Counted from the first letter of the stretch, positions 25,855 to 34,372 are shown. The stretch is 56,901 nucleotides of DNA from Lentimicrobium sp. L6 (GCF_013166655.1 NZ_JABKCA010000028.1:1-56901), one strand, 5' to 3'. The notes: generated by a model from the letters alone, not told the origin. Program-made: numbers and translations.

Positions 25855-26217
25855 ATGATTGATTCTAAATATATTAAAGACATTCTTGAAAAAATTATTG
25901 AGACTGAAAACGACCAAGATTTGCTCAACTCTCAATTAGACTATTTGAAAATTAAGGATTATAAATATACGTGGACAGGACTTTTTGTGCACTTTGAAAA
26001 ACAAAAGGGAATTGAAACATTCAAGGGGGTTGATAAGAAGGTATTATATGGATTAATAATAAAATCTCAAGAACTTGAATTAGATGCAGAAGCAATTTTA
26101 TTTATTAAGGGTGGAATAATTGATTATCTTGAGATTTGGTCTCATAGTGGTAATTATCCAAAACATGAGATTAAAGAATATGAGTTGATTCAAGGATGGA
26201 TTGAAAAAAACAACTAA
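25855..26217 (+). CDS. small cytoplasmic protein, immunity-protein-like
   Basis: The protein has 120 aa, no signal peptide and a strongly mixed charge. The C-terminal half reads AILFIKGGIIDYLEIWSHSG then NYPKHEIKEYELIQGW. The pattern I-x-x-LEI-(W/F/Y)-(S/N)-x-x-G resembles several immunity-protein families found beside polymorphic toxins, but no toxin gene is in the window. The lone setting after a direct repeat fits a captured cassette. Without a database search the family cannot be named. Confidence 0.55.
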   Translation: MIDSKYIKDILEKIIETENDQDLLNSQLDYLKIKDYKYTWTGLFVHFEKQKGIETFKGVDKKVLYGLIIKSQELELDAEAILFIKGGIIDYLEIWSHSGNYPKHEIKEYELIQGWIEKNN

Positions 26218-26311
26218 ACACAATAAAAACAATCTCAATGCAGGGTGATGTGATATATTTGAAGCTTAAAAACCAGCACGACCCCAATTCATACCACTTA
26301 GCTACATCCAC

Positions 26312-26343
26312 AAAAAAAACCGACCCCATAAAAGGCCGGTTTC
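26312..26343 (-). terminator. intrinsic terminator of the GH3 gene
   Basis: On the minus strand AAACCGGCC pairs with GGTCGGTTT around an 8-nt loop and runs into eight Ts. It begins 23 bp past the GH3 stop. Confidence 0.85.
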
Positions 26344-26365
26344 AAAACAAAACTCTTCAATAAAA

Positions 26366-28570
26366 CTATTTCACCTCAAGGCTCAATACTTCGTTTATAT
26401 CTCTAGAAGATTGACCTATCAAAATCTCAAACATACCAGGATTAACCGTCCATGCCTTGGTTTCGCTATTCCAGAAAGCAAAAGCATCTTTGTCTAGGTA
26501 TAAATCTATTACTTTGCTTTCACCAGCGGCCAGCATGACCTTTTTAAAAGCTTTAAGCTCTTTGATGGGGCGAATGTCCGTAGGCTTCTTTTCGCTTACA
26601 TAAAGCTGGGCTACGGTGGCTCCTGCTTGAGTTCCTGTATTGCTCACCTTTACTGATATTTTTATAGCCTCCTCCTTTGTTATCTTTGAGGAGGATAATT
26701 GAGCATCGCTGATGGTAAAACTCGTATAAGACAAGCCAAATCCGAATGGGAATAAAGGCTCTATGTTTTTAGTATCATACCATCTATAACCCACCAAAAC
26801 TCCTTCTTCATAATTTACATCGTAAAGCTGGTCAGGAGCTTGTTGAATAGAGGTATCAAAACTCCAACGGTCTATAACTGACTTTGGCGCATCCATATCA
26901 AAATAACTAGGATGCTCACAAAGGAATTTAGCATCGGCTGGTCTATAGCCAAAAGCTGGAGAATCTTTAAATTCTTTTTCTATGGTCATGGGGAGTTTTC
27001 CACTTGGATTGGTTTGTCCTGTAAGTACTTCTGCCAAAGCTATATTCCCGATCTGACCAGGATACCAATTATAGAGGATGGCATCAATATCATTCCAGTC
27101 GGTCATACGAATACCACCTCCGGAACTTACTATCACAATAGTATTTGGGTTGGCTTTTGCCGCTAGTTGAACGAGTGCTTCCTGCTTCTCAGAAATAGCA
27201 AATGGTCTATCACTACCCTCGTAGTCCCAAGTCACTGTGTTCACCATTAGCACATCGGCTTGTTTCATTTCTTGCTCTGTTGCATATTCTTTATACTGAA
27301 TATTCGGGTAAACCTCCTCTAAGGCATCTAACATACTAACTATATCATAACCATCTACTTCACCAGAACCTCCTCCGTAAATATTTCTTTTCACAAACAT
27401 TCCAGTAATCAGGATGTTTTTCTCGCTGCCTTTAGCAATGGGTAAAATATTATTCTCGTTTCTCAATAAAACAATCCCTTCACGGGCTGTTTTTAAAGCT
27501 ACCTGCTCATGTTCAGCAAATTTCTCTAAATAAGACTCATCTTTCATAGGACGATCAAGATATCCAACTTTGGCAAGGGTTTTAATAATATTGATACACA
27601 TGCCATCAATATATTTCTCTTCTACTTTACCACTTTCCACTAAACTCTTAAGTTCGGTCATGGTCTCTCCTCCAGGCATTTCCAAATCTTGTCCCGATTT
27701 AACCAACTTCTCAGCATCTGTAACACTCCACCAATCGGTCATCACCAAGTTTTCAAAACCCAGTTGTTGACGTAATAGATAGTTAATCACATAATCGCTT
27801 TGTCCGGCCCATTCCCCATTAATTTGATTATATGAGGTCATCACAGCCAAGGCACCAGCATCCACACCACTTTTAAAAGCAGGCGTATATATTTCGTGTA
27901 AAGCTCTTTCAGAAACCACTGTGTTGGAAGCACGACGTTTATAATCGGTATTATTGGCCACAAAATGTTTCATAGTAGAAATAACTCCAGTATTCTGAAC
28001 ACCAACCACATATTGCTCTACGATTCTAGCAGCCAAATAAGGATCTTCTCCCATATATTCAAAGTTTCTTCCGCATTGAGAGTTGCGATAAATATTCATC
28101 CCAGGACCTAATAAAATACCAATTCCAGCTGCTCTACATTCTTCGCCAATACTGTGGGCATAATCGTAAGCTATTTCAGGATTCCAAGTAGCAGCCAATT
28201 CCAAAGCATTGGGAAAAGACACTGATTTTTCTAAAGCATAATCGCTAATATCATCACCCAACCAGCTTTCTCTAATATTTACACCTTGAGTAGCGTCACT
28301 CAAGTATACATCAGGTAAACCATATTTTTCATATCCTTTAATGAAAAAGCCCTTATGTCCTTTTATTAAATCTAGCTTTTCATCCAGATTCATTTTCTTC
28401 ACAATAGACTCAGCACGCTCAAGGGCAAGCTCCTCTGAAACTTCTGGACTATACTTCACTTTTTCAATGGGTTTAATCGCTTCCACAGCTTTCTCTTTTT
28501 CTCCACATGATATCAGCATTAAAGCCAAAATAAAAATGGGGAGGGTGATTTTTAGTTTTTTAAACATCAT
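26366..28570 (-). CDS. glycoside hydrolase family 3 lipoprotein (beta-glucosidase type)
   Basis: The protein has 734 aa with a lipoprotein signal ending ALMLISC (Cys22), then GEKEKA, an acidic/basic patch fitting surface or periplasmic-face export. The GH3 N-terminal TIM-barrel shows DLIKGHKGFF, KHFVANN (201-207) and the nucleophile Asp279 in LVMTDWW. The C-terminal alpha/beta sandwich has GKGSEKNILITG-like segments, VNTVTWDYEGSDRPF and GQTNPSGKLPMT. The fibronectin-III-like tail begins at LFPFGFGLSYTSF. It removes terminal beta-linked glucose or xylose from oligosaccharides. The exact substrate cannot be fixed. It is monocistronic, with a long leader carrying two palindromes. Confidence 0.94.
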   Translation of the reverse strand: MMFKKLKITLPIFILALMLISCGEKEKAVEAIKPIEKVKYSPEVSEELALERAESIVKKMNLDEKLDLIKGHKGFFIKGYEKYGLPDVYLSDATQGVNIRESWLGDDISDYALEKSVSFPNALELAATWNPEIAYDYAHSIGEECRAAGIGILLGPGMNIYRNSQCGRNFEYMGEDPYLAARIVEQYVVGVQNTGVISTMKHFVANNTDYKRRASNTVVSERALHEIYTPAFKSGVDAGALAVMTSYNQINGEWAGQSDYVINYLLRQQLGFENLVMTDWWSVTDAEKLVKSGQDLEMPGGETMTELKSLVESGKVEEKYIDGMCINIIKTLAKVGYLDRPMKDESYLEKFAEHEQVALKTAREGIVLLRNENNILPIAKGSEKNILITGMFVKRNIYGGGSGEVDGYDIVSMLDALEEVYPNIQYKEYATEQEMKQADVLMVNTVTWDYEGSDRPFAISEKQEALVQLAAKANPNTIVIVSSGGGIRMTDWNDIDAILYNWYPGQIGNIALAEVLTGQTNPSGKLPMTIEKEFKDSPAFGYRPADAKFLCEHPSYFDMDAPKSVIDRWSFDTSIQQAPDQLYDVNYEEGVLVGYRWYDTKNIEPLFPFGFGLSYTSFTISDAQLSSSKITKEEAIKISVKVSNTGTQAGATVAQLYVSEKKPTDIRPIKELKAFKKVMLAAGESKVIDLYLDKDAFAFWNSETKAWTVNPGMFEILIGQSSRDINEVLSLEVK

Positions 28571-28625
28571 TTGTTGTTTTAGTATTAATATATAGTTTTC
28601 TTTAGTTTCTTAGTTTACTTAGGTT

Positions 28626-28645
28626 AGACAAACAATTATTTGTCT
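28626..28645. promoter_or_regulatory. operator-like 20-bp palindrome in the GH3 leader
   Basis: AGACAAACAATTATTTGTCT is self-complementary except for one central pair. A second, smaller palindrome AGTGA-N6-TCACT lies at 28661-28676. Both sit between the predicted -7 box and the GH3 start, a place where a repressor or RNA hairpin could act. Confidence 0.45.
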
Positions 28646-28685
28646 GATGTTAAGAGTATTAGTGATATCATTCACTACATCACTG

Positions 28686-28693
28686 CAAATATA
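28686..28693 (-). promoter_or_regulatory. -7 promoter box of the GH3 gene
   Basis: The minus strand reads TATATTTG (TAnnTTTG), about 115 nt before the GH3 start codon, implying a long leader that contains the palindromes at 28626-28676. Confidence 0.45.
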
Positions 28694-28798
28694 ATATTTC
28701 ATGAACAGATATTAAAATATGCTTTGAATAAACACCATTTTTCCTATTCGAATGATTAGGTATATCTTTAAGCTCTTTTTTTAAATTATATTATAATC

Positions 28799-29767
28799 AT
28801 GAAACAAGTTATCATCACCATTATATCCATTCTATTATTAATAGTTACTTATCTCATAATCGATCATTTTCTGTTCGATGGATTTAAAACTAGTTTTATT
28901 CATGAAGATGGATTTCAAGCCAAATATTTTGCAAGAAGCGAGACTCAAAACAAAACTGCTATTATCTTGATTGGTGGCGGACAATGGGGTAACTATTGGG
29001 GTGAACAATTTGCAAACAAAGGTTATGTAGGTTTATCCTTGCCCTATACCAGATTGGAAGGATTGCCGGATCTTCCTGAAGAAATTCCCCTAGAGTATTT
29101 TGAGAAAGCTATAGATTAGTTAGGCAAACAAGCTGAAGTTGATGCCCAGAAAATCCTAGTGATGGGCGCCTCAAGAAATGCGGAATTAGCTTTGGTATTG
29201 GCCTCTGTACTTCCAAATAAAATTAGCGGAGTCATTGCTTATGCCCCAAGTTCCGTTTCTTGGGCAAATAGAGTTCTTCCCTATAACTCAGATCACATTA
29301 AAGCCTCTTGGACCTATAAAGACGAAGACATTCCTTATATCCCTATGGAAAAAATCATTCCAAATGCATCCTCTCAAATCAATACTTTGGCTTATTGGAA
29401 ATCGGGTTTGGAAAAATATGAGCACATTAAATTGGCTTCCATTAAAGTTGAAAATATTAAGGGTCCTATCCTACTCTTTTCAGGCAAAGAGGATGGCGTT
29501 TGGCCGGCTGCTCAAATGGCAGATAGTATAGAAAAGAGAATCAAAGGCCATGATTTTAAATTTGCTTTTGAAAATATTCAATACGAAAATGCTGGTCATC
29601 TCATTTCTAGAAACCCAGATTCGGAATCAGATGTATCCATAAGAAAAGGCCAAATGAATATCAATGGAAAAGACTATGAATTTGATTTTGGTGGAACCAT
29701 GGAGGGTGATAATTTAGCCAAAAATCAGGCTCGTGTGAAGGTGTTTGAGTTTCTTGCTGATTTATAA
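28799..29767 (+). pseudogene. alpha/beta hydrolase (BAAT_C/acyl-thioester-hydrolase type) broken by one in-frame TAG
   Basis: One continuous frame of 323 codons runs from ATG 28799 to TAA 29767, interrupted only by TAG at 29117-29119. Before it: a membrane-anchor helix (MKQVIITIISILLLIVTYLI) and the oxyanion-side strand AIILIGGGQWGNYWG. After it: LGKQAEVDAQKILVMGASRN with the nucleophile-elbow serine, PILLFSGKEDGVWPA carrying the acid, and NAGHLI with the histidine. Family members usually read A-(I/L)-D-W-L at the break, so TGG to TAG (Trp to amber) is the simplest explanation. The downstream half, from ATG 29162, lacks the oxyanion strand and could not be a normal enzyme. The elbow reads GASRN, not GxSxG. 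Confidence 0.85.
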
Positions 29768-29801
29768 TGGTTTTTTAAAGTAGTATCCTATCCAATTATA
29801 T

Positions 29802-30434
29802 TTAAACCCATAATAACCATCCAAAAACACCTGTTAGAATAATCACATAAGCCACCAAAGCATAAACCCATTTTCCTCCAAACTTTGGAGTTGGGATAGA
29901 AGATAAATTAAGTACTGAAAACAGCATCAGGAGGGCATAGATTAAAATGGCAAAAATAGAAGGCTCAAAAAAGTTTTCGAAGACAAATACTAGTGCCAAA
30001 ATAAGCACATTATTATCCAAAGGAAATCCTTTGTATGTTTTAGTATCAATCAATCCATAAACATTAAAATAAGTCAAACGGATAGCACTAGCAGCTATAA
30101 TGACAAATGCTCCAGGTAAAAACCAGATACTATATTCTCCATAGCTTAAAAGGATAATGGCCGGCAAAATACCAAAGCTGACGATATCGATCATGGAATC
30201 GAGTTGAGCGCCAAAATCACCTTGTATTTTGGTTCTTCCTTTTAATATTCGAGCGATAATACCATCAAACCAATCGAATAATACCGCCCATAAAACGCCT
30301 ATTATTGCCGCCTCAAAATTTCCTTGAATGGCAAAATAGATTCCTATCACCGCACTCAACAATCCCAAAAGAGAGCAAATGTTTGGCATATCTTTAATAA
30401 AGCTGAATACGCTTAATTGTTTGTTATTATCCAT
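29802..30434 (-). CDS. CDP-alcohol phosphatidyltransferase family enzyme
   Basis: This is a polytopic membrane protein of 210 aa with about six hydrophobic helices. The family signature is present: D54-x2-D57-G58-x2-A61-R62, then G75-x3-D79-x3-D83. There are 12 residues between R62 and G75 where the family usually has 8, a four-residue insertion. Such enzymes move a phospho-alcohol between CMP and an acceptor, as in phosphatidylserine, phosphatidylglycerol-phosphate and phosphoethanolamine/choline transferases. Its start overlaps the end of the upstream PLP-enzyme gene by 8 bp, so the two are translationally coupled. With the cytidylyltransferase-like gene before that, a CDP-activated amino-alcohol is the probable substrate (inference). 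The gene converges with the broken hydrolase. Confidence 0.88.
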   Translation of the reverse strand: MDNNKQLSVFSFIKDMPNICSLLGLLSAVIGIYFAIQGNFEAAIIGVLWAVLFDWFDGIIARILKGRTKIQGDFGAQLDSMIDIVSFGILPAIILLSYGEYSIWFLPGAFVIIAASAIRLTYFNVYGLIDTKTYKGFPLDNNVLILALVFVFENFFEPSIFAILIYALLMLFSVLNLSSIPTPKFGGKWVYALVAYVIILTGVFGWLLWV

Positions 30435-31524
30435 ACATCACCTCCTTCAGTCCAAGAATAAGAGTAGTGTTTTCTTTTTGAGTACGACTGGCAATCCGAA
30501 TATATCGATCGCCATCGGGTTGGGTTTTTCCAGCACTATCTTTTATATAAATATTATGCTTAATAAATAGACGTTTACAAACCTCAGGGCCACTTAAAGC
30601 ATCATCGGGCAAACGACAGTAAATATAGTTGGCATCGGGCTTAAAAACAGTCATGCCCTCAATGGAACATAGCTCGTTATAAAAAATATCTCGATCCACT
30701 TTAACCTCCTCACAACTGGCCTCAAACTCTTGTTTATATTGTGGCAATATCCTCAAAAATTCTTCCGCAAAACCATTAATATTCCAAATATGAATGCCAT
30801 TGCGAACTGCTTGGGCAAATTCGAGATTAGCTGTTAGCATATATCCTATTCTTAAACCACAAATTCCATAGGCTTTGCTCATGCTTTTCAGAATAGCCAT
30901 ATTGGGATATTTGTCGATGTCAAGTTCCAAACTAATTTGCTCTTTCTTGTCGGTAAAATCAAGAAACGATTCATCTATAATAAGCATACAATTGCTGGTT
31001 TTTAACTTTTCAGCTAATCGTATTAAATCGGGTTTGGGCACTACCAAGGACGTAGGATTATTGGGTGTGACGACAACCGCCACATCGGCTCCAACTTTAA
31101 TGGCTTCGGCAGCAAACTTGTCTACATCCAGCTGAAAAGATGGAAATTCAAGGGGAAACTCCACCACTCGTTCTTCTGGTGCTGCATTTGCATATTCATT
31201 AAAAGATGGGACCGGAACAATTAACTTTTTGGCTAAACTACCCGAAAGTATCTTTATGATTTCGGCAGCCCCATTTCCTACAATAATTTTATTCGCATCT
31301 TGATGAATAAGCTCCCCTATCAATTCAGCCAAAGCATTTTGTGCCATGGGATAGTTCAGAACCAAATTGTGAATATTATCCTTTAGATGATCAAAAACCT
31401 GCTTGGGCGGGAAATATAAATTATACAGGTAAGCATGATCTGTAAAATGGTGGCGATAATATCCTCCATGTTGTTTTGCAATGTATTCGTATTTTTCTTC
31501 TGGTGTGTTATACTTGATTTCCAT
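30427..31524 (-). CDS. class I/II PLP enzyme, HisC/CobD-like
   Basis: The protein has 365 aa with fold-type I aminotransferase motifs: VGNGAAEIIKIL (phosphate-cup glycines G83, G85), TPNNPTS with N155/N156, IIDESF with D184 (pyridine N partner), the Schiff-base lysine K217 in SMSKAYG, and CGLRIGY following it. It resembles both histidinol-phosphate aminotransferase and CobD (threonine-phosphate decarboxylase). No his or cob genes are nearby. It sits between a nucleotidyltransferase and a CDP-alcohol phosphotransferase, so decarboxylation of phosphoserine or phosphothreonine to a phospho-amino-alcohol, or transamination to an amino-phosphonate precursor, are the two candidate roles. The stop overlaps the next gene by 8 bp; 42 bp separate it from the gene before. 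Confidence 0.85.
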   Translation of the reverse strand: MEIKYNTPEEKYEYIAKQHGGYYRHHFTDHAYLYNLYFPPKQVFDHLKDNIHNLVLNYPMAQNALAELIGELIHQDANKIIVGNGAAEIIKILSGSLAKKLIVPVPSFNEYANAAPEERVVEFPLEFPSFQLDVDKFAAEAIKVGADVAVVVTPNNPTSLVVPKPDLIRLAEKLKTSNCMLIIDESFLDFTDKKEQISLELDIDKYPNMAILKSMSKAYGICGLRIGYMLTANLEFAQAVRNGIHIWNINGFAEEFLRILPQYKQEFEASCEEVKVDRDIFYNELCSIEGMTVFKPDANYIYCRLPDDALSGPEVCKRLFIKHNIYIKDSAGKTQPDGDRYIRIASRTQKENTTLILGLKEVMYG

Positions 31525-31566
31525 GGTATTAGTATAATAATTATTGTCTGTATATAAATTAATAAA

Positions 31567-32385
31567 CTATGCCACTGCAAATTCTTGCATAACAAGCTTT
31601 TTCAAATCCTTAGGGAATAATAATTCCGCTTTTGCTAAATCTTTCATGGTATCAATTTCATACCATGGTTTATGATCAAAAGAAACCGATTCTAATGCCA
31701 AACTTTTATTTTCAATCATCTCAGCAAAAACAGCTTCATAATAACAATTGACACTACCTTCGCTAATATATTGATTCAATTTCAATATAATGGCTTGCCA
31801 TGATGCCAATGAAAAACTGTAAATATTCACTGTTTTGTACCGGATATCAGAATAGACATCTGTTGTTCCTTTTTGAAATTGAGTCACCATATTTGCCTTG
31901 TTCACAGAAACTGTTGTTCCATTAAGCCAAGGTTGCATAAGTGCTACAGCCATTCTATCCGGATAAACCATATCATTCAACAATGTAGTGTTTAATACCA
32001 AATCGCTTTCAAAAAGCACAAAAGACTCTTTAATAGTATGGCGGGCCATCCAAAGCGAGTAAATATTATTAGTTGTTTTATATAGGGGACTGTGAACGTA
32101 TTCGATGCTAATGTCTCCTGATTTTTCACCAAGATAATCTTTGATAGATGCTTGTTCATGACCGGTGACGATGACAAGTCGTTTAAATCCTTGGCTTTTA
32201 AGATTATTGATCAATCTTTCGAGAATCGATTTTTCGTTGACAAGGGTAAGGCATTTAGGCGAGTTTTGTGTTAAAGGGAAAAGGCGACTACCGGTACCAG
32301 CGGCAAGAAGCAATGCTGTTGTTATGCGTTTTTGAGCATAACCATGATCTGAATCACTATGCATATAGAAATGTATTGGTGACAT
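31567..32385 (-). CDS. LicC/PntC-like nucleotidyltransferase (probable CTP:phospho-amino-alcohol cytidylyltransferase)
   Basis: The protein has 272 aa with an NTP_transferase fold. The nucleotide loop is LLAAGTGSRLFPLT (26-39), followed by SPKCL with K44. KTTNNIYSLW (103-112) and FESDLVLN (125-132) are as in LicC/PntC proteins. A late WYEIDTMKDL carries the second metal Asp. Sugar-nucleotide enzymes of this fold usually read PK-P-hydrophobic and lack the NN-x-x-S-L motif, so a choline/ethanolamine/2-aminoethylphosphonate-phosphate substrate fits better. The N-terminal 20 residues are poorly defined; MHSDSDHGY (ATG at 32364) is an alternative start. It is the first gene of a three-gene unit behind a long leader. 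Confidence 0.85.
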   Translation of the reverse strand: MSPIHFYMHSDSDHGYAQKRITTALLLAAGTGSRLFPLTQNSPKCLTLVNEKSILERLINNLKSQGFKRLVIVTGHEQASIKDYLGEKSGDISIEYVHSPLYKTTNNIYSLWMARHTIKESFVLFESDLVLNTTLLNDMVYPDRMAVALMQPWLNGTTVSVNKANMVTQFQKGTTDVYSDIRYKTVNIYSFSLASWQAIILKLNQYISEGSVNCYYEAVFAEMIENKSLALESVSFDHKPWYEIDTMKDLAKAELLFPKDLKKLVMQEFAVA

Positions 32386-32409
32386 CAGAAAAAACTAAAT
32401 GCCATGAAG

Positions 32410-32441
32410 CATCTAGTGCACTATGTATTAGCACTCTGATG
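32410..32441 (-). promoter_or_regulatory. hairpin in the leader of the head-group operon
   Basis: Arms CATC-T-AGTGC (32410-32419) and GCACT-CT-GATG (32431-32441) pair with small bulges around an 11-nt loop, 25 nt before the start. It lies in a roughly 177-nt untranslated leader predicted from the upstream -7 box. No known riboswitch fold is recognised. Confidence 0.4.
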
Positions 32442-32568
32442 TTGGGACTAGTTTGCTGATAATTCAACTATAAGTATGAAGTCTGCTAATGTGATGATCA
32501 AGGCTGTAAGAGCTCATCAACAAAAATGATAGTGAATGATTGATACTAAAAGATTAGTAATCCGGCTG

Positions 32569-32576
32569 CAAAGATA
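32569..32576 (-). promoter_or_regulatory. -7 promoter box of the head-group operon
   Basis: The minus strand reads TATCTTTG (TAnnTTTG). The spacing to the first start codon is about 180 nt, longer than for other genes in the window. The 398-bp gap 32386-32783 otherwise holds this leader and the terminator of the next gene. Confidence 0.5.
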
Positions 32577-32699
32577 CGTTAAATAACAAGACCAACGAAA
32601 AGGATAGTTTTTCAGTTTGTTGTATTATATCAATTGAATTTAAATCATTCAAAAAGAGATCCATGGATTAAGAGTATTTCCGCGAATTATAAAATAACA

Positions 32700-32744
32700 A
32701 AGATGTTAGAACTAGCCTTTCTATTAGACTAGCCATAACATCTT
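32700..32744 (-). terminator. terminator of the dehydrogenase-like gene
   Basis: Outer arms AAGATGTTA (32700-32708) and TAACATCTT (32736-32744) are a perfect 9-bp pair. An inner CTAG / CTAG pair extends the stem. On the minus strand it is followed by TGTTATTTTATAATT. It lies about 40 bp past the stop. Confidence 0.6.
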
Positions 32745-32783
32745 CATGTTTTTATTCGGATTCAAAAAATAATATTTCTGAAT

Positions 32784-33932
32784 CTACTTCTTTCTAAAAT
32801 GATGTGGATACTCTGCCTCACGATTCTGAAAAGTTAAAACAGATTCTTTTTTAATCACACCCTTATCTGTGTTAATGGCTCTTCGAAGGGTATCATTATC
32901 CATCCAACTATCATGGCCATTCAGTATCGTTTCTAAATATACAATTAGAGCTGCGGATATTGATCTGGATGCGCTTTCCCAAAGATAACTTGGTGTATGG
33001 TCTACAGCATAATAACTAATCTTGTCCACATGTATTAATGGCTTTTTAAAAGTGGTAGGTATAGCAAAATAGAATCCCATCCCCTCATCACAGCTCACAT
33101 CAATAATTAAACATCCTGGCTTTAAAGAATCTTTTTCAGCTTCTGTTACAAAATCTATGGGATGATCAGTATCTTGGTAGGTACCATTAATTATAATTTC
33201 TGATTCACTAATCAAATCAGACAAAGGCTTTACGGTTCCATCATGCTCTACTGTTACCATTCTAGCCTCCCCATCTACACCTTCACGAATACGGACATAA
33301 TGAACATCTAAAACTTCCTCTCTTACTTCATAATCAGGTCGCTGAATACAAATGGTAATATCTCTAAAACCATGAGCTTTTAGTGCATAAATAGCACCCC
33401 TACTCACCGCACCAAAACTAAAAATAATGACTTTGCGCTGATTTCCATAATGACCATCGATACCCTTTAATTGCAAGGCATGAATAACAGCACAATAACC
33501 TGCCATTTCATTGTTTTTATAAAAAGTATGTCTTCCCACTTGTCCGCTTGGCGACCAAACAAACATGTCTTCAAAGGCAATTAAGGTTAGTTTTCTATCA
33601 ATGGCAGTTTGCGTAATATCACCCTGTTGAGCACAATGTGGGTATCCCCAAATAAATCCACCTTCACGTATTTCCTTTAAATCAGTTAAAACAGGCTTGG
33701 CTATAATAACAGAACCAATATTTGCTAATAATTCATGACGAGAGGCCACTCCACCAGTTTGGGCAATAAAAAAGTCATCATCCAAACCAAATGGGGCTCC
33801 ATATCCCTTTTCAAATATTAACTGTTTTCTAATTTTTTCTGGGATTCGTGTTAAATGATCAGGATGAATAGGTACGCGTTTTTCATCTTCTTTTTTTGAA
33901 GTTCCAATAACTCCTAAGCTTAGCTTTTTCAT
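32784..33932 (-). CDS. alanine dehydrogenase/PNT-fold enzyme, N5-(carboxyethyl)ornithine synthase-like
   Basis: The protein has 382 aa from ATG 33932. A further ATG at 33965 adds MLPNKINREIF but lies upstream of a predicted -7 box at 33963-33970, so it is unlikely. The N-terminal AlaDH/PNT half has LGVIGTSKKEDEKRVPIHPD and ends with GYPHCAQQGDITQTAIDRKLTLIAFEDM, a pattern of carboxyethylornithine synthases. The Rossmann half has VIIFSFGAVSRGAIYALKAHG and IINGTYQDTDHP. The known enzyme reductively condenses pyruvate with the side-chain amine of ornithine or lysine using NADPH; alanine dehydrogenase or an opine-type role are alternatives. No ornithine-pathway genes are adjacent. It is monocistronic. 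Confidence 0.8.
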   Translation of the reverse strand: MKKLSLGVIGTSKKEDEKRVPIHPDHLTRIPEKIRKQLIFEKGYGAPFGLDDDFFIAQTGGVASRHELLANIGSVIIAKPVLTDLKEIREGGFIWGYPHCAQQGDITQTAIDRKLTLIAFEDMFVWSPSGQVGRHTFYKNNEMAGYCAVIHALQLKGIDGHYGNQRKVIIFSFGAVSRGAIYALKAHGFRDITICIQRPDYEVREEVLDVHYVRIREGVDGEARMVTVEHDGTVKPLSDLISESEIIINGTYQDTDHPIDFVTEAEKDSLKPGCLIIDVSCDEGMGFYFAIPTTFKKPLIHVDKISYYAVDHTPSYLWESASRSISAALIVYLETILNGHDSWMDNDTLRRAINTDKGVIKKESVLTFQNREAEYPHHFRKK

Positions 33933-33962
33933 AAATATTTCTCTATTGATCTTGTTAGGTAA

Positions 33963-33970
33963 CAAATGTA
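33963..33970 (-). promoter_or_regulatory. -7 promoter box of the dehydrogenase-like gene
   Basis: The minus strand reads TACATTTG (TAnnTTTG), with a possible TTG 23 nt upstream. This would place the transcript start about 25 nt before ATG 33932 and excludes the earlier in-frame ATG. Confidence 0.5.
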
Positions 33971-34265
33971 TGTCGGCTCGACAATCCGTAATTCAATAAG
34001 AAATAATTGCTGTATAGAAAGGAAATTATAAAAGCAGCAAAATGGACTAATGACTGATTGAAATCAAAAATGGTATAAACCAGTGGTAAAGGTAGGCTAT
34101 TTCCTCAGAACCTTGGGAATTATATTCACACAAGTGATATAAGACCTAGAAAGTGGGGTATAAATACCGACCACTACAATTCTCAAATGCTAACTATCAC
34201 AGCCCAGATTTCTATAGCAACAAGCAGTAAAAATTGCTAAATCAGCGTTAAAATCCATATAGTGT

Positions 34266-34296
34266 TTTGTGATTTAATGACTTAGTGATACTTTCG
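34266..34296 (+). promoter_or_regulatory. promoter of the carbonic anhydrase gene
   Basis: TTTG (34266-34269), 19 nt, then TACTTTCG (34289-34296), one base off TAnnTTTG. The -7 box lies in a perfect hairpin ATACTTT-CGT-AAAGTAT (34288-34304), which may be coincidental or an operator. The leader is about 75 nt. The rest of the 33966-34372 gap shows nothing further. Confidence 0.55.
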
Positions 34297-34372
34297 TAAA
34301 GTATTAAGATTTTATAATCCTTAAGAATTATATATCAGTCAAATAAAAACACAAAAATCAAATCACAAAACA

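Noticed and set aside
29117-29119. TAG as pyrrolysine or programmed readthrough in the hydrolase gene
   Set aside because: No pyl genes or downstream stem were seen; other genes here end normally with TAG, and a Trp-to-amber mutation is simpler.
30427-31524. Histidinol-phosphate aminotransferase hisC
   Set aside because: No his genes are near, and it is coupled to a CDP-alcohol phosphotransferase and a cytidylyltransferase-like gene; the fold alone does not distinguish HisC from CobD-like enzymes.
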